This document shows positions 13,887-15,834 of a DNA stretch of 15,834 bases, piece after piece (positions within the stretch are counted from its first letter, which is position 1; every line of letters starts with the position of its first letter). The position numbers were made by a program, and so were the translations under genes. The notes below the pieces were generated by a model, which worked only from the letters and a program-made list of their open reading frames with translations, ran no database searches and was not told where the DNA came from. The DNA comes from JAAZBI01 sp964461005 (GTDB taxonomy: Bacteria; Bacillota_I; Bacilli_A; RF39; UBA660). Location: NCBI GenBank assembly GCA_964461005.1, contig CAYWQQ010000012.1, forward strand, positions 1 to 15,834. The letters are read 5' to 3'.

Positions 13887-14859
13887 TAAATTAAAAAATT
13901 TATTTCAAAACAAAGCAGAAGTTAGTAAATATGATCAAGGTTTATCTAAAACGAGAACAACAATTTTTAATAAATTAAATTTTTTAAATTCACAATATAA
14001 AAAAATAACTGAAGACTATTTTGAAGAATTAGAAAATTTATTAGTTATGGCTGATATTGGAGTAAATACAGTTATTTCTTTTATGGAAAAATTAAAACAA
14101 AGAGTAAAAAAAGAAAATATTACTGATGCCACTTTATTAAATGAAATTATCATTGATGAATTATTTATTATATATGTAGATAATGACACTCTGTCATCAA
14201 AGATAAACTTCCAAATTTCAGGACCAACAGTTCTTTTATTTGTAGGTGTCAATGGTGTTGGTAAAACTACTTCTATAGCTAAAATAGCCTATCAATTAAA
14301 AACTGCTGGTAAAAAAGTTTTGTTAATAGCAGGAGATACATTTAGAGCAGGGGCAATTGATCAATTAATTGCATGGAGTTCAAAAGTTGGAGTAGATATT
14401 GTCAAAGCAGAACAAGAATCTGACCCCTCAGCTGTAATTTACGATGGCTTAAAGAAAGCTAAAGAGGAAAAATATGATTGTGTTTTGATTGATACAGCTG
14501 GTAGATTACAAAATAAAGCTAATTTGATGAAAGAATTAGAAAAAATCAATCGTGTTATTGGCAAACAAATACCTAATGCTCCTCATGAAACCCTTTTAGT
14601 AATTGATGCTACAACGGGTCAAAATGGTATTAGTCAAGCTAAAGCTTTTAAAGAAATAATAAATATTACCGGAATAGTTTTAACTAAATTAGATGGTACA
14701 GCTAAAGGTGGAATTGTCTTAGCTATTAAAGAAGCTGTTAACATTCCTGTGAAATATGTTGGCTTAGGAGAAAAAATGACTGATTTAGTTAGTTTTGATA
14801 TTGAAGAATATATTTATGGTTTATTTAAAGAAGTAATAGGTGATAAAGATGGACAATAG
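13873..14859 (+). CDS. ftsY: Signal recognition particle receptor FtsY
   Basis: FtsY docks ribosome-SRP complexes at the membrane and hydrolyses GTP together with Ffh. The 328-residue product starts with a short amphipathic, basic segment (MGIFNKLKNLFQNK) and lacks the long acidic A domain of proteobacterial FtsY, as is common in Gram-positives. The helical N domain follows (about 20-110), then the G domain: GVNGVGKTT (Lys131), GDTFRAGAIDQL, DTAGR, TKLDGTAKGG and GLGEKMTDL. The start ATG has AGGTGA at 13864 and lies inside the end of gpmI. The stop overlaps ylxM by 11 bases. The order ftsY, ylxM, ffh is the classic Firmicutes arrangement. Confidence 0.96.
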   Translation: MGIFNKLKNLFQNKAEVSKYDQGLSKTRTTIFNKLNFLNSQYKKITEDYFEELENLLVMADIGVNTVISFMEKLKQRVKKENITDATLLNEIIIDELFIIYVDNDTLSSKINFQISGPTVLLFVGVNGVGKTTSIAKIAYQLKTAGKKVLLIAGDTFRAGAIDQLIAWSSKVGVDIVKAEQESDPSAVIYDGLKKAKEEKYDCVLIDTAGRLQNKANLMKELEKINRVIGKQIPNAPHETLLVIDATTGQNGISQAKAFKEIINITGIVLTKLDGTAKGGIVLAIKEAVNIPVKYVGLGEKMTDLVSFDIEEYIYGLFKEVIGDKDGQ

Positions 14860-15142
14860 AACATATATAACAATTTTATATGATTATTATGGAGAATTAT
14901 TTACAGAAAAAGAAAGATTATATTTTGAAGAATATTATTTTTCTAATTTTTCTTTAAGTGAAATAGCAGAAAACCATCAAGTAAGTCGTAACGCCATTCA
15001 TAAAAATATTAAAAGTATTCAAGAAAAATTAGAAAACTATGAAGAAAAATTAAAACTATATCATAATCAACAAAAAATTAATAAAGTTATTTCTGAAATA
15101 AAAGATCAAGATCTGAAAAAGAAATTAGAAGATTTTAATTAA
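14849..15142 (+). CDS. ylxM: YlxM family helix-turn-helix protein, SRP-associated
   Basis: The 97-residue product has a sigma-70 region 4-like helix-turn-helix: LTEKERLYFEEYYFSNFSLSEIAENHQVSRNAIHKNIKSIQEKL is the family pattern (only part quoted: SLSEIAENHQVSRNAIHKNI, about residues 35-54). The C-terminal third is a charged, probably coiled helix (YEEKLKLYHNQQKIN). YlxM is known beside ffh and ftsY in Firmicutes and is reported to modulate SRP function. I choose ATG at 14849, six bases after AGGTGA (14837-14842); the GTG at 14840 lies inside that site. It overlaps ftsY by 11 bases and is followed 29 bases later by ffh. Confidence 0.9.
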   Translation: MDNRTYITILYDYYGELFTEKERLYFEEYYFSNFSLSEIAENHQVSRNAIHKNIKSIQEKLENYEEKLKLYHNQQKINKVISEIKDQDLKKKLEDFN

Positions 15143-15171
15143 TTGTTTTGTGCTTTATAGGAAGGTGTATT

Positions 15172-15834
15172 ATGTTAGAAAACTTAGGAGAAAGATTACA
15201 AAGGACTATTCAAAACATTAGAGGTTATGGCAAAATTAGTGAAGCAAATATTTCCGATATATTGAGAGAAGTAAGAATTGCTTTATTAGAAGCTGATGTT
15301 AATTATTTAGTAATTAAAGAATTTGTTAATATTGTCAAAGAAAAAGCTTTAGGTGAAGAGGTATTAACTTCTTTATCACCTAGTGAAATGTTTGTTAAAA
15401 TCTTAAAAGATGAATTAATAAAATTATTAGGTGAAACTAAAGAATCATTAATAATTAATGATAAAACAACGGTTACTATGTTAGTAGGTTTACAAGGATC
15501 TGGTAAAACAACAACTATTGGTAAAATTGGTTCTTTAGTTAGAAAAAAATATAAAAAGAAACCCCTTTTCGTAGCCTGCGATATTTATCGTCCCGCTGCT
15601 ATTGAACAATTACAACAAATAGGTAAAGAATTAGATATTGAAGTATATTCAGAAGGTAAAAAAGATCCAATTGAAATTGCCAAAAATGCCTTAGAGTATG
15701 CAAAAGAAAATCATTTTGATTATATAATTATTGATACAGCAGGAAGATTACATGTTGATGAACAACTAATGACTGAACTTAAAAATATCAGTAATAATAT
15801 TAAGATTGATGAAACTTTATTAGTATTAGATTCT
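15172..15834 (+). CDS. ffh: Signal recognition particle GTPase Ffh (partial, runs off the window)
   Basis: Ffh binds signal peptides and the 4.5S/6S-type SRP RNA and pairs with FtsY. The first 221 residues are present: the N domain (1-95, starting MLENLGERLQRTIQNIRGYGK) and most of the G domain, with GLQGSGKTTT (106-115), ACDIYRPAAIEQL (135-147) and IIDTAGRLHVDEQLM (186-200). The methionine-rich M domain lies beyond the window. ATG at 15172 follows a good GGAAGGTG site (15160-15167). No terminator or convincing promoter is visible between ylxM and ffh, so it is probably in the gpmI transcript. Confidence 0.96.
   Translation, partial: MLENLGERLQRTIQNIRGYGKISEANISDILREVRIALLEADVNYLVIKEFVNIVKEKALGEEVLTSLSPSEMFVKILKDELIKLLGETKESLIINDKTTVTMLVGLQGSGKTTTIGKIGSLVRKKYKKKPLFVACDIYRPAAIEQLQQIGKELDIEVYSEGKKDPIEIAKNALEYAKENHFDYIIIDTAGRLHVDEQLMTELKNISNNIKIDETLLVLDS

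Noticed and set aside
1..15834. tRNA, rRNA, riboswitch, CRISPR array or insertion sequence
   Set aside because: Intergenic gaps are all short and hold only promoters and terminators; no cloverleaf, spaced direct repeats, or transposase motifs were seen.

Overview
The window is very AT-rich, densely packed, and almost entirely on the + strand. It looks like a chromosomal segment from an uncultured or little-studied low-GC Bacilli/Mollicutes-like bacterium, for example a relative of the RF39, Izemoplasma or Erysipelotrichia groups. That placement is inference from base composition, the AGGTGA-type ribosome binding sites and the gene content. The code appears standard: Trp is read from TGG throughout, conserved genes run full length without internal TGA, and one gene ends in TGA. 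No rRNA, tRNA, CRISPR array or insertion sequence was seen, and no stretch over 300 bases lacks a gene.

Region 1 (1-1666): the 3' end of an unidentified + strand gene meets, stop codon to stop codon, a minus-strand surface protein. That protein has an N-terminal membrane anchor, several Ig-like repeats and a C-terminal transglutaminase-like Cys-His-Asp domain. It is split by an apparent one-base frameshift near 1028-1043.

Region 2 (1714-3609): a three-gene + strand operon encodes an AbiEii-like nucleotidyltransferase, an AlkD-type DNA glycosylase and an RNHCP zinc protein. It is followed by a 38-residue, very basic small protein with its own promoter and terminator.

Region 3 (3770-11726): central carbon metabolism. 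It holds ldh, a TGS-domain uridine-kinase-like protein, gapA, pgk and tpiA. Between pgk and tpiA sit a flippase-like membrane protein and a GT4 glycosyltransferase, probably for glycolipid synthesis, and tpiA overlaps the end of the glycosyltransferase gene. 

Region 4 (11730-12335): a short unrecognised gene enclosed by two terminators, then a stand-alone protein resembling only the DNA-binding domain of Spo0A.

Region 5 (12340-15834): gpmI overlaps ftsY, which overlaps ylxM, followed by ffh, which runs off the window. Lower glycolysis and the signal recognition particle targeting genes are therefore probably co-transcribed.

Promoters follow one pattern: an extended -10 (TGnTATAAT or close), often just after a T-tract, with weak or no visible -35, about 20-30 bases ahead of the start codon. 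The least expected items are the stand-alone Spo0A-like DNA-binding protein inside a glycolysis locus, the AbiEii/AlkD/RNHCP operon, the basic 38-residue protein, and the lipid-glycosylation pair coupled to tpiA.
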